Origin: Lactiplantibacillus xiangfangensis | GTDB lineage: Bacteria > Bacillota > Bacilli > Lactobacillales > Lactobacillaceae | Reading direction: 5' to 3' | NCBI RefSeq assembly: GCF_001438845.1 | Contig: NZ_JQCL01000103.1 | Span: 101,742 to 165,741, forward strand | Length of the DNA: 64,000 bases | Shown: one piece after another, positions 56,920-64,000 of the stretch | How positions within the stretch are numbered: the stretch's first letter is position 1 | Layout of the letters: every line of letters begins with the position of its first letter | Made by a program: the position numbers and the translations under genes | Notes under the pieces: model-generated | The model's input: only the letters and a program-made list of their open reading frames with translations | Database searches by the model: none | Told to the model about the DNA's origin: nothing

Positions 56920-56978
56920 CTCGAACCAGTAAATTACGGATTCAGAGTCCGCTGCCTTACCAATTTGGCGAATACCCA
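56906..56978 (-). tRNA. tRNA-Gln (anticodon CTG)
   Basis: Minus strand: acceptor TGGGTAT / ATACCCA, D-arm with AATTGGTAA, anticodon stem GCGGA/TCCGT with loop CTCTGAA (anticodon CTG), T-arm ACTGG TTCGAGC CCAGT. CCA is not encoded. The 3' 15 bases are the attachment site of the element. Promoter at 56993-57021. Confidence 0.93.
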
Positions 56979-56992
56979 ATAACAACTATTTA

Positions 56993-57021
56993 ATAGTAAC
57001 TTTTCGCGCAATTACTGTCAA
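56993..57021 (-). promoter_or_regulatory. Promoter of tRNA-Gln
   Basis: TTGACA, 17 bases, TACTAT on the minus strand. Confidence 0.82.
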
Positions 57022-57118
57022 GACTTCTTAGCCATCTTTATGCAATAAAAGTGAATTTTCTCTTATGACTTGCATTTCCCGCCAACTTTCGACACACTGG
57101 GCTGTAGAGGTGGTTATT

Positions 57119-57322
57119 ATGTCAACTGGTGAGCTGACCCGGCTGTTCAACCACTTACGCCAACAACTGATCGTGTGGGCGGTGACCGCGGTTGGTCTAG
57201 CCGTGATGCGGACCTTTCTACTCCCCACCCTACTGACATTTGTTTTCTGGTGTAGTGTGGCTTACTGTTTATTATTATTCATTGGTTTAGTTATTGTGAC
57301 GATATTCCGTTTAAAACGGTAA
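57119..57322 (+). CDS. Small membrane protein
   Basis: 67 aa from ATG 57119, preceded by AGAGGTGG. Two hydrophobic segments: VWAVTAVGLAVMRTFLL and LLTFVFWCSVAYCLLLFIGL. Unrecognised. A longer reading from 57065 lacks a ribosome site. Confidence 0.6.
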   Translation: MSTGELTRLFNHLRQQLIVWAVTAVGLAVMRTFLLPTLLTFVFWCSVAYCLLLFIGLVIVTIFRLKR

Positions 57323-57329
57323 AATCCGT

Positions 57330-57358
57330 TTGACAAGGCCCTTATGTTTCGGTAAGAT
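57330..57358 (+). promoter_or_regulatory. Promoter of tRNA-Glu
   Basis: TTGACA, 17 bases, TAAGAT, ~15 bases before the tRNA. Confidence 0.8.
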
Positions 57359-57372
57359 AGTAACTGAATTTG

Positions 57373-57445
57373 TGCCCGCTGGTCAAATTGGTTAAGACGT
57401 CGCCCTCTCAAGGCGGAATTATGGGTTCGATCCCCATGCGGGTGA
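57373..57445 (+). tRNA. tRNA-Glu (anticodon CTC), atypical acceptor stem
   Basis: D-arm TGGTCAAATTGGTTAAGA, anticodon loop CTCTCAA (anticodon CTC), T-arm ATGGG TTCGATC CCCAT. Acceptor TGCCCGC / GCGGGTG begins with two wobble pairs (T1-G72, G2-T71) instead of the usual G-C. Own promoter and terminator. The gene fold is clear; the amino-acid identity rests on the anticodon. Confidence 0.85.
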
Positions 57446-57470
57446 TTTCATTAAAAATACGGAAAAACGA

Positions 57471-57515
57471 AAAGCAAGCAAAGCGTTGTTATATCAGCGT
57501 TCTGCTTGCTTTTTC
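57471..57515 (+). terminator. Terminator of tRNA-Glu
   Basis: AAAGCAAGCA / TGCTTGCTTT hairpin followed by TTTTC. Confidence 0.8.
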
Positions 57516-57673
57516 ATTGTCGTTTTCTTTCAATTTGACCACAATGAACCCGTGAATTCATGCAAAACGTTTTACGGTTGGCTTTCAGGGTTTATAATGG
57601 AAGAGTAACGGAATACCCGTTAGTAATTATTCAGTGTTAAATTAACCGTTTTAGTGTCAATACAAAGGAGATA

Positions 57674-57907
57674 ATGTTTTTGGTATACAAAGATGTTTTT
57701 GGAATCGATCATGACGATTGTCACATTGTTCAAACACGTCACGAATTCAATCGTATTTTTATCATTGAAAACTCAGTTGGGTCACGCTTCACCTGTATCA
57801 AGGACGGCGCCCCACTTGAAAAGAAAATGTCCGGTCACTGGAAGTACGCTAAGGCCAGTGATGCACCCAAGAACTATGCTGTCCCTTATAAAGCCCAAAA
57901 GCGTTAA
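57674..57907 (+). CDS. Small protein of unknown function
   Basis: 77 aa. AAGGAGATA just before the ATG; a TATAAT (near 57,592) suggests its own promoter. Beta-rich, soluble (DVFGIDHDDCHIVQTRHEFN), basic C-terminus. Unrecognised. Confidence 0.62.
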   Translation: MFLVYKDVFGIDHDDCHIVQTRHEFNRIFIIENSVGSRFTCIKDGAPLEKKMSGHWKYAKASDAPKNYAVPYKAQKR

Positions 57908-57930
57908 TACCTGGCGAAAAGAGGATTCAG

Positions 57931-58203
57931 ATGCGACTATACAAACCGTTAACTAAACCCGATGGTCGGGTCCAACACACCGGCGCACGTCACACCAATC
58001 CCTACTACGGTAAACGTGGTGCCGAATGGGTCAAAGATACCAACGCGTCTTTATATAATGCCCAACATGAACATTCACAATCAAGAAACGACATAGAACG
58101 TCGCGTTAGCCGAATGACCCGCTACACTGTTTTTACAGTTCTGATCGTTCTGGCAATGATTATCGTCGGGTTTATTATCTATTCAATCGCACTTAGCTTA
58201 TAA
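57931..58203 (+). CDS. Small single-pass membrane protein
   Basis: 90 aa. Basic N-terminal cytoplasmic part (RLYKPLTKPDGRVQHTGARH) and one C-terminal membrane helix (TVFTVLIVLAMIIVGFIIYS). 23 bases after the previous small gene; probably co-transcribed. Unrecognised. Confidence 0.65.
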   Translation: MRLYKPLTKPDGRVQHTGARHTNPYYGKRGAEWVKDTNASLYNAQHEHSQSRNDIERRVSRMTRYTVFTVLIVLAMIIVGFIIYSIALSL

Positions 58204-58206
58204 CGC

Positions 58207-58245
58207 AAAAATCCCCACACATTCAAACGATGTGTGGGGATTTTT
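58207..58245. terminator. Bidirectional terminator
   Basis: AAAAATCCCCACACA / TGTGTGGGGATTTTT, a perfect 15-bp stem with T-runs on both strands; serves the convergent small gene and marR. Confidence 0.92.
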
Positions 58246-58247
58246 AG

Positions 58248-58751
58248 TTAACCTTTAATTTCTTTGGTATCAACGAGTACTTTGCTAACCATTCGTAGCT
58301 CATCGGTCAATTCGGAAGTCCGAATCCGACCGAACTCGTCTAAGAACTTGCCAAGGCGTTCTTCATTTACTTTTTCAATTAACTTAGCTACTGACTCACC
58401 CTTCGGAGTAAGGGTTAAATACCGGTAACGTCGATCGTATGGATCGATGTTCAACACAATCAAGTCATTATTAATCAGGTAGGTTAGTTTTCTTGAAATG
58501 GCAGACGAAGAAACGTGCCGATCAGCTGCTAGTTCCTTTACCGTAATCCGATGTTCACTGCTATGATCCAAGTAATAAAGGATTAGAAATTGTTCAAACG
58601 AAATATCGGCGTCTTCCACCATCGTTTGGATGATTTCTCGTAAGTGACTTTCCAGCCAGGACATCCCTACTAAAACTTTCTCAAACAGTTCTGTATCATC
58701 ATACTTTGCCTTTTTTTCCATGGTATCAGTCTTCAATTCTTCCAACCCCAT
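58248..58751 (-). CDS. MarR family transcriptional regulator
   Basis: 167 aa if ATG 58751 is used; ATG 58721 (MEKKAKYDD) is an alternative, and neither has a strong ribosome site. Winged helix: ISFEQFLILYYLDHSSEHRI, VKELAADRHVSSSAISRKLT and DPYDRRYRYLTLTPKG. Lies just downstream of the coiled-coil/adhesin gene pair and may regulate that locus (inference). Confidence 0.87.
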   Translation of the reverse strand: MGLEELKTDTMEKKAKYDDTELFEKVLVGMSWLESHLREIIQTMVEDADISFEQFLILYYLDHSSEHRITVKELAADRHVSSSAISRKLTYLINNDLIVLNIDPYDRRYRYLTLTPKGESVAKLIEKVNEERLGKFLDEFGRIRTSELTDELRMVSKVLVDTKEIKG

Positions 58752-58793
58752 TTGAGCGTCGTGTTCAGGCGGAGATTATTCACGACTCCGTGA

Positions 58794-60761
58794 CTAAGCA
58801 CGGTCACTAACTGCTGGCATAATTGTAATTTCAAGGTCACGAGTCATCTTCTTTTCGATGGCATCTTGAACGGCGCGATCCGTTACAACTAAGCTCGATA
58901 ACTTACTCTTCCCATCCATAATGTCCTTGACGTGTTGGTTATCCAAGTTGTCTGCAGACACGATTGGTAAGACGTGGAAGTGTTCGTTGGTTGCCTTTAA
59001 GCATTGATCAAACAATGGTGTATCGACACCCATAACTAGGACACTGTCTTGTTTTTGTAAGACAGATGATAACCACCAAGTTAATAATTGCGCTTCAGAA
59101 TGGAATACGTTAGTGATGGCTTCATCCTTGTTAACTAATTGGATCGATAATTCATGGTTGCTACCATATTGCTTGATCATTGCAATCGAGCGATCTGGCC
59201 GGTAGAAGTTTTCTAATGTAACTTGTGAATTGTTCGTCCGGTCGAGGTATTGCGTTACTGACATGAAGCCAGCTGCGTCATAAACATCACGCCGCGTTGC
59301 AATTGAACCGTTGAAGTACGTGATATACCAAATAGCACCGTTCTTACGGTACTTCAGATCCATAATCAAGTTGCCGCCGTCATCAGCGATAGCCGTAATT
59401 TGTTGATCTGAATTCCGCTTGTACTGCCATGCTGGGTTGTCAGGCAATTCTGGCTTTGATTTGGCCACTTGACCTGGAACCTTCGACTGGATAGCGTAAT
59501 ACATGTTAAATAGGCCAGTATGCTTTTCAACTAAGCCGTTATTTTGATAGCTCTTCCAAATATCAGGTAAGCTGTCATTGTAGTTAACCGTGACAACGTT
59601 AGCGTCGCCCTTAACTTCATTCTTCAAGAGTCCCATGATCATAGCCATTGAAGTCTTTTCTTCATCAGATAATGACTGAATTAAATCATTGCTGAAAAGG
59701 AAATACTTCGATGATTGGTCAAACTCAACAGGTGAGACCAAGTGGGTCGTGCCGTAATCCGATTTTAACTTAGCGTCAATGCTTTCAATCTTTTGTTGTA
59801 AGCCTTTAACGGAAGTTTCGTTTTGATCATAGTCATGTTGTAGCCGGTTAATCTTTTGATTAACTAAATTCAACTGACGTGATTGTTCATCCTGCGCGTT
59901 CTTGGTCTTACGATCATAAGCCACTAAGGCATCTTGAGCGGTATGTAACGATTTTTCCGCAGTCGTGATGGCGTGTTCTTTGCTTGACCGGTCACGAGTT
60001 TCAGATTGTTCACGTTTTTGAAGTTTAACGAGTTCACTGTTGATTGCGTCACTCTTTGAATACAGATCTTGCGCTTGCTTTTCTTGTTGCTTCATTAAAA
60101 CAAACAACTTCTTCAAGTCTTGTTCGCCTTGAATAGCTTTACGCATATCCGCTTCATTTTGACGCAAATCAGCTAATGACCGTTCGGATTGGCTAATCTT
60201 TTGTTGCAATGAGTTTAACGTTTGGTCGCTCTTAGCTAAGGAATGTTTAGCATCATCGTACTGTTTTTGTGCAGTATTGATTTTAGCAACCATCGTTTTG
60301 CGTTCGTCGCCATTGTTCGTGACAACTTTATCCTGTTTCTGTAAAGAAACTTTAGCATCAGCTAACTGTTGACCCAGGTTCTTTTGTTCCGCAACTAAAC
60401 TCTCGTAACGTTGCTTTTCGTGCTTGCGATCCTGAACCAGTTGAACCTTGAGTTCCCCACGTAAAACTTGGTACTGACTGTTCAAATCAGACATTTCACG
60501 TTCAATCATTGAGCTGGTCTTTGCGGACTTTTGTCCTGCACGACGCTGATTGACGCGGTTCTGCCCTTTAATCGGTGTAACGTTGGATGCAGTCGCACTA
60601 CTGCTACCTGCTGGTGAAGCACCCGCGGCTTTTTGATCATTGCCAGGTGTTACTTTTGGCTTTGGCTTCTGAGCAGCGACAGTTGAGGTCGCCGTTGCGC
60701 GCTCAGAATGACCCGCAAAATCCTCATTCTTATCTTTGCGCTTTAAACTGAACATCTTCAT
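58794..60761 (-). CDS. Coiled-coil protein with glycosyltransferase-accessory-like C-terminus
   Basis: 655 aa from ATG 60761, preceded by GGAGGAG. Residues ~1-95 are low-complexity and basic; ~95-330 a long Gln/Lys/Asp-rich coiled coil; ~370-545 a beta-rich domain (NGAIWYITYFNGSIATRRDV, YLDRTNNSQVTLENFYRPDR) resembling the extended beta-sheet domain of TagE/GtfA-type transferases; ~560-655 a Rossmann-like piece. The catalytic GT-B C-terminal half is absent. No signal peptide. Downstream of the adhesin; a role in its glycosylation or export is inferred. Confidence 0.7.
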   Translation of the reverse strand: MKMFSLKRKDKNEDFAGHSERATATSTVAAQKPKPKVTPGNDQKAAGASPAGSSSATASNVTPIKGQNRVNQRRAGQKSAKTSSMIEREMSDLNSQYQVLRGELKVQLVQDRKHEKQRYESLVAEQKNLGQQLADAKVSLQKQDKVVTNNGDERKTMVAKINTAQKQYDDAKHSLAKSDQTLNSLQQKISQSERSLADLRQNEADMRKAIQGEQDLKKLFVLMKQQEKQAQDLYSKSDAINSELVKLQKREQSETRDRSSKEHAITTAEKSLHTAQDALVAYDRKTKNAQDEQSRQLNLVNQKINRLQHDYDQNETSVKGLQQKIESIDAKLKSDYGTTHLVSPVEFDQSSKYFLFSNDLIQSLSDEEKTSMAMIMGLLKNEVKGDANVVTVNYNDSLPDIWKSYQNNGLVEKHTGLFNMYYAIQSKVPGQVAKSKPELPDNPAWQYKRNSDQQITAIADDGGNLIMDLKYRKNGAIWYITYFNGSIATRRDVYDAAGFMSVTQYLDRTNNSQVTLENFYRPDRSIAMIKQYGSNHELSIQLVNKDEAITNVFHSEAQLLTWWLSSVLQKQDSVLVMGVDTPLFDQCLKATNEHFHVLPIVSADNLDNQHVKDIMDGKSKLSSLVVTDRAVQDAIEKKMTRDLEITIMPAVSDRA

Positions 60762-60802
60762 AATGCAACTCCTCCATAAACTTGATTGTTTGCTCAAAGA
60801 GT

Positions 60803-60826
60803 AGAAAGGTCGGAAAAGCGACCTTT
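60803..60826 (-). terminator. Weak hairpin between adhesin and coiled-coil genes
   Basis: AAAGGTCG / CGACCTTT with a poor T-tail; may allow partial read-through into the downstream gene. Confidence 0.45.
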
Positions 60827-60863
60827 CCATCCGTTCAGCAAATAATCAAGTTGTAATTAATTA

Positions 60864-63050
60864 TTATGCTTCATGCTTGCGACGTGATACACCGAAGTAC
60901 AATGCTGAACCCATTAACATCGTCCCAAGACCCAAGATTGCTAAAGCAGTCCCGTTTTCGTCTTCGTCAGTTTGCGGCAATGCCTTTGCATCGGAAGTCT
61001 TAGTCTTAGGTGTTTCAACAGGTTTCAAAGCAGCGGCTGCAGGAAGAACACCGGCAGTCCCAGCTTCAACGGGTTGTTGTGCAACCGGTTTAGCAACTGG
61101 TGCAGTGCTACCTTGAGCCTTGTCGCCATCGGCAGGAGCCGTGGTTGGTGCGGTGCTACCTTGAACCTTGTCACCATCAGCAGGAGCCGTTGTTGGGGCC
61201 GTTGTTGGTGCTGTTGTTGGTGCGGTCGTTGGAGCCGTTGTTGGTGCGGTTGTTGGTGCAGTCGTAGGCGCTGTTGTTGGTGCGGTCGTAGGCGCTGTTG
61301 TTGGTGCGGTCGTTGGCGCCGTTGTTGGTGCGGTCGTTGGGGCCGTTGTTGGTGCGGTCGTTGGGGCCGTTGTTGGTTGCGACGTCTTAGCGTAAACCAA
61401 CGTTACAACACTGTCAGCATCACCAATCGTACCCATAGCGTTATCTGACTTGAGCTCGTAACCATCGATATCCTTAGTTGCATCGTAAGCCGTGCCAGTT
61501 TCACCAGTAAAGGCCTGATCATCTGCAAGTGCGTTGCCATCTTCGTCAACGTACTTAGCAGTTACGGTGTATTGAGCAGCAGCATCCTTGTTGTAAACAA
61601 AGGCTAACTTGTTGCCACCGGCAGTTAATGCAACCGCATTAGCATCACCAGTTTGAAGGGCACCGTTATCACCGAGTTTGTAGCCGACGTAAGTGTAGCC
61701 AGCAATTTCAGGATGAGCAACGGAATAAGTCCCACCATTTTGGGTGAAGGTCCCGTCAGCACCTTGTTGAATTGGATCACTCGTTTTAGCAACAAGATTA
61801 CCATCTTCGTCTTGGTACTGAATTTGTAATGCAGTCGTTTCAACGTAGGCTAACATAACCTTAAGACCATCTGCACTAAGTGTTCCAGTTAATGGTTCAC
61901 TAGCTTGAGCAAGCGTGTAACCATTCAATACAGCTGGTGTAATGGTGTAAGTACCACCAACATCGCCGGCCTTAGTGACAGTAACAGGGTTGTCATCAGC
62001 ACCAAGCACTGGAACAGCCTCAGTACCATCTGCACCACTCTTGTTGATAATGTAGTAAGTTACATCAACATTGGCTTGTTCAACTGGTTCAGTTGAAGTG
62101 TTTTCAGTTGAATAATTCCAGCCGGGTACAGTTTGCAGACTTACAAAATCATTGGAATTTGGAACATCTGTAAATTGTAGGCTCCCTGAAGGACTGCTAG
62201 TAAGTGCGTTGTAAACAAAATTGAAGGTGATGTCATCACCAATTTTGTTGTAAGAAACTGGTGTGAATGACGTTGCATCAGCGTCACTCAACGTGGTCTT
62301 CTCACCATTGGTAACGTAAGATGCTAACTTCCAAGTCCCATTTGCAGGCAATGAGTTAACTGGTTTGATTGTAAATTGGCCGTTTGATTGTGACGTCCAG
62401 TTAACGCCAGTCGTATTCTTAGTCAACGTAATGTCAACGTTATATGACTTGCCGGCTTCTGGATTATTGATCTGCGTGTTATTAACCGTTTGGCTAACTT
62501 GACCAGTATTTTGTTTAGCAACGTCACCAGTTTTTTCAACCGTAGTCGTGCCTTCACTAGGTGCTACGGAAGTAACGTCAACTTGGGCGTCTTGTGAGAC
62601 ACTAACCGTAGCTTGTGAAGCTGGCTTCGTAACTGTTGGTGTAGCTTGTGAAACTGCCGTATCAGCAGCTTTAGGTGCAACAGCATCTTTGGTTGCATCA
62701 TCAGCAGCTGGCTTTGCAGCAGTGTTAGTATCAACCTTGCCAGATGTTTCTTGAATCCCTTGGGTAGCAGGTGCAGCAGCAGTTTTATCGTTAGTCTTAG
62801 TTTGTACGTTAGCATCGGTCTTTGCAGCCGTTTCAGGTGCAGAACTGGCACCCTGCTTTTCACCTTGAACTTCTTCAACTTGTGACCCACCATTATTGGT
62901 AGTATCAGCAGAAGCGTTTACATTTGCAAGAGAGAGTCCGGCAAGTAAAGCTAAGGTCGTTGCACCAGCAGCAACCCACTTTTTGCCGTCCTTATACATC
63001 TTTACCCGGTATACTGAATCGCCGGTAATTTTTTGATTATCTTTTGACAT
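60864..63050 (-). CDS. LPxTG-type surface adhesin with KxYKxGKxW signal and MucBP-like repeats
   Basis: 728 aa from ATG 63050 after GGGGAGG. Signal peptide carries Lys17-x-Tyr19-Lys20-x-Gly22-Lys23-x-Trp25, the signature of adhesins exported by the accessory Sec (SecA2/SecY2) route, and ends near ASA|DTT. Then a ~140-residue Ala/Thr/Lys/Gln-rich region, a beta-rich domain (~195-330), three MucBP-like repeats (~330-560; each with YxDEDGN or similar), about 15 tandem PTTA units, and an anchor: LPQTDE, membrane helix, SRRKHEA. Likely a glycosylated, sortase-anchored adhesin. Low GC-skewed repeats invite length variation. Confidence 0.9.
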   Translation of the reverse strand: MSKDNQKITGDSVYRVKMYKDGKKWVAAGATTLALLAGLSLANVNASADTTNNGGSQVEEVQGEKQGASSAPETAAKTDANVQTKTNDKTAAAPATQGIQETSGKVDTNTAAKPAADDATKDAVAPKAADTAVSQATPTVTKPASQATVSVSQDAQVDVTSVAPSEGTTTVEKTGDVAKQNTGQVSQTVNNTQINNPEAGKSYNVDITLTKNTTGVNWTSQSNGQFTIKPVNSLPANGTWKLASYVTNGEKTTLSDADATSFTPVSYNKIGDDITFNFVYNALTSSPSGSLQFTDVPNSNDFVSLQTVPGWNYSTENTSTEPVEQANVDVTYYIINKSGADGTEAVPVLGADDNPVTVTKAGDVGGTYTITPAVLNGYTLAQASEPLTGTLSADGLKVMLAYVETTALQIQYQDEDGNLVAKTSDPIQQGADGTFTQNGGTYSVAHPEIAGYTYVGYKLGDNGALQTGDANAVALTAGGNKLAFVYNKDAAAQYTVTAKYVDEDGNALADDQAFTGETGTAYDATKDIDGYELKSDNAMGTIGDADSVVTLVYAKTSQPTTAPTTAPTTAPTTAPTTAPTTAPTTAPTTAPTTAPTTAPTTAPTTAPTTAPTTAPTTAPTTAPADGDKVQGSTAPTTAPADGDKAQGSTAPVAKPVAQQPVEAGTAGVLPAAAALKPVETPKTKTSDAKALPQTDEDENGTALAILGLGTMLMGSALYFGVSRRKHEA
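61189..61380 (-). repeat. 12-bp tandem repeat encoding PTTA units
   Basis: About fifteen copies of a 12-base unit (plus-strand GTTGGTGCGGTC-like) with third-position changes. Lies in the wall-spanning stalk of the adhesin. Confidence 0.9.
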
Positions 63051-63534
63051 GTGGTTTTTCCTCCCCAAACATCAACCAAATACACCGCTTAATCAAAACG
63101 GTGGGTGACAAATCGCTTGCCAACCCACCATCTTAGTCACGCGTATTTGTGTTGTGTCTATTACACCATTAATGATTCCATTGGCATTCGATCACACTGT
63201 AATGACTCAAACTTGAATCAAAGCCGTATAATTCGCCAAAGAACATCATTAGTAACACTTAATGTGTACGATGATGTGCATCCCTGGTAAAATATTAAAT
63301 CACTGAATCTCATAGTATGTGCGTTGCTATTATAATTACGAGCTCAATCATTTAACGGGGTAACCTGTTAACTCTATAATCTCTCATAATTATAATAATA
63401 TAAAGGGATAAATTAGTACAATAATTAATTTATGTCCTAAAATCAACCTTTTGGTAAAAGCAGCTACCACACATACTAGGAAGTTAGGCGTTTGATAAGA
63501 AACCTGCTTAACTCCACTGAATCATGACTTTACT
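63051..63534. other. Upstream region of the adhesin gene
   Basis: No credible gene. Minus strand features: a hairpin ACATCAT / ATGATGT (near 63,245-63,275), a TATAAT near 63,330 that could be the adhesin -10 (giving a leader of ~270 bases), and an imperfect hairpin AAGTTAGGCGTTT / AAACCTGCTTAACT (63,480-63,514) after the peptide genes with no T-tail. Confidence 0.4.
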
Positions 63535-63672
63535 TTAGAACAAGCCTTTAAGTGCTGAAACTAAGTTCAAGATGAATGAATGGAATCCACCGAATGGATC
63601 GTTTGAAACACTTGATGAATATGATGAAGTATGTGTACCTGGTAATACGTGTAAGTCAGTAAAGAAACTCAT
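63535..63672 (-). CDS. Tandem small peptide gene, copy 1
   Basis: 45 aa from ATG 63672, preceded by AGGAGGCAAACAAT. Begins MSFFTDLHVLPGTHTSSYSS, then a Ser-rich stretch, NDPFGGF, and an amphipathic C-terminal helix HSFILNLVSALKGLF. No signal peptide. Copies 2 and 3 follow upstream with near-identical sequence and ribosome sites. Unrecognised. Confidence 0.82.
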   Translation of the reverse strand: MSFFTDLHVLPGTHTSSYSSSVSNDPFGGFHSFILNLVSALKGLF

Positions 63673-63707
63673 ATTGTTTGCCTCCTAATGGCATTAAAAT
63701 TTTAGCT

Positions 63708-63845
63708 TTAGAATAAACCCTTAAGTGCTGAAACTAAGTTCAAGATGAATGAATGGAATCCACCGAATGGATCATTTGAAACACTTGAAGAGTATGATGA
63801 TGTATGCGTACCTGGAAGTACGTGAAAATCGTTAAAGAAACTCAT
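63708..63845 (-). CDS. Tandem small peptide gene, copy 2
   Basis: 45 aa, ATG 63845, GGAGGCAAACA site. Differs from copy 1 only at residues 5 (Asn for Thr) and 7 (Phe for Leu). Intergenic gap to copy 1 is 35 bases. Confidence 0.82.
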   Translation of the reverse strand: MSFFNDFHVLPGTHTSSYSSSVSNDPFGGFHSFILNLVSALKGLF

Positions 63846-63886
63846 GTTGTTTGCCTCCCCTATTTATGAATTAGCTGAAATTCAGC

Positions 63887-64000
63887 TTATTTGTTGAATA
63901 AACCCTTTAATGCTGAAACTAAGTTCAAGATGAATGAGTGTAAACCACCGAATGGGTCGTTTGAAACACTTGATGAATATGATGAAGTATGGGTACCTGG
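63887..64000 (-). CDS. Tandem small peptide gene, copy 3 (partial, N-terminus beyond the window)
   Basis: The last 37 residues are visible, beginning at the PGTHTSSYSS segment. Differs by Leu for Phe in GGF/GGL and carries two extra C-terminal residues (Asn-Lys). Start codon lies past base 64000. Confidence 0.8.
   Translation of the reverse strand, partial: PGTHTSSYSSSVSNDPFGGLHSFILNLVSALKGLFNK

Noticed and set aside
56785..56982. 65-codon frame at the right end of the satellite
   Set aside because: Runs through the arm repeat, the terminator hairpin and the antisense strand of tRNA-Gln; not a gene.
57065..57322. 85-codon version of the small membrane protein
   Set aside because: The first 18 codons have no ribosome site; ATG 57119 follows AGAGGTGG.
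61168..61395. Plus-strand frame encoding repeated Val-Gly-Ala units
   Set aside because: Antisense reading of the 12-bp PTTA repeat of the adhesin; periodic sequence keeps all frames open. No ribosome site.
60972..61448. 158-codon Cys/Arg/Trp-rich plus-strand frame
   Set aside because: Another antisense reading of the same repeat; composition is not protein-like.

Overview
The window looks like a chromosomal segment of a low-to-moderate-GC lactic acid bacterium of the Lactiplantibacillus plantarum group. Signs are the F-type Ddl expected of vancomycin-resistant lactobacilli, an LPQTDE-type sorting motif, an L-2-hydroxyisocaproate dehydrogenase, and the order tdk-prfA-prmC-sua5-glyA-upp-uraA-atpBEFHAGDC-murA-mreB-yidD-rodA. 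The species call is inference from gene content; no database search was done.

Bases 1-16,956 are mostly housekeeping genes on the minus strand: a partial zinc-ribbon serine hydrolase, an Rgg-type regulator, a membrane-fused glycerophosphodiesterase, ddl, a quinone oxidoreductase, a DUF2785 protein, hicL, the metNIQ transporter behind a T-box leader, a stand-alone GcvH-like protein, rodA, a DUF2969 protein, yidD, mreB, a GNAT acetyltransferase and murA. Bases 16,957-32,020 hold a structured murA leader, the complete F1Fo ATP synthase operon, uraA with a PyrR-type attenuator, and the upp-glyA-sua5-prmC-prfA-tdk cluster. Bases 32,259-46,820 carry murT-gatD, manA, a class C-like serine hydrolase, a branched-chain aminotransferase, a coiled-coil lipoprotein, a heterodimeric ABC exporter, a YxeA protein, a polysaccharide deacetylase lipoprotein and an AT-rich methyltransferase next to a frameshifted phage-like remnant.

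Bases 46,984-56,919 are a compact integrated element in the 3' end of a tRNA-Gln gene. It has a tyrosine integrase, divergent CI-like and Cro-like regulators over back-to-back promoters, a Rha-like protein, an excisionase-like protein, a prim-pol primase, an SF3/P4-type helicase and an iteron cluster just downstream of the helicase. No capsid, tail, portal, large terminase or lysis genes are visible. This is the layout of a phage satellite (PICI/SaPI-like), about 9.9 kb.

Bases 57,000-64,000 contain a tRNA-Glu(CTC) with an odd acceptor stem, three small host genes, a MarR regulator, a coiled-coil protein that ends in glycosyltransferase-like accessory domains without an obvious catalytic domain, and a cell-wall-anchored adhesin with a KxYKxGKxW export signal, MucBP-like repeats and a PTTA tract. 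At the right edge are three tandem, nearly identical 45-codon genes for an unrecognised small peptide.

The strongest candidates for something undescribed are: (i) the triplicated micro-proteins beside the adhesin; (ii) two intergenic RNA-like elements (26,187-26,359 and 38,981-39,141) that share a multi-stem fold and an H-type pseudoknot with three compensatory pair changes; and (iii) non-coding structures inside the satellite: the iteron origin, a three-way-junction palindrome and an 18-bp-arm hairpin.
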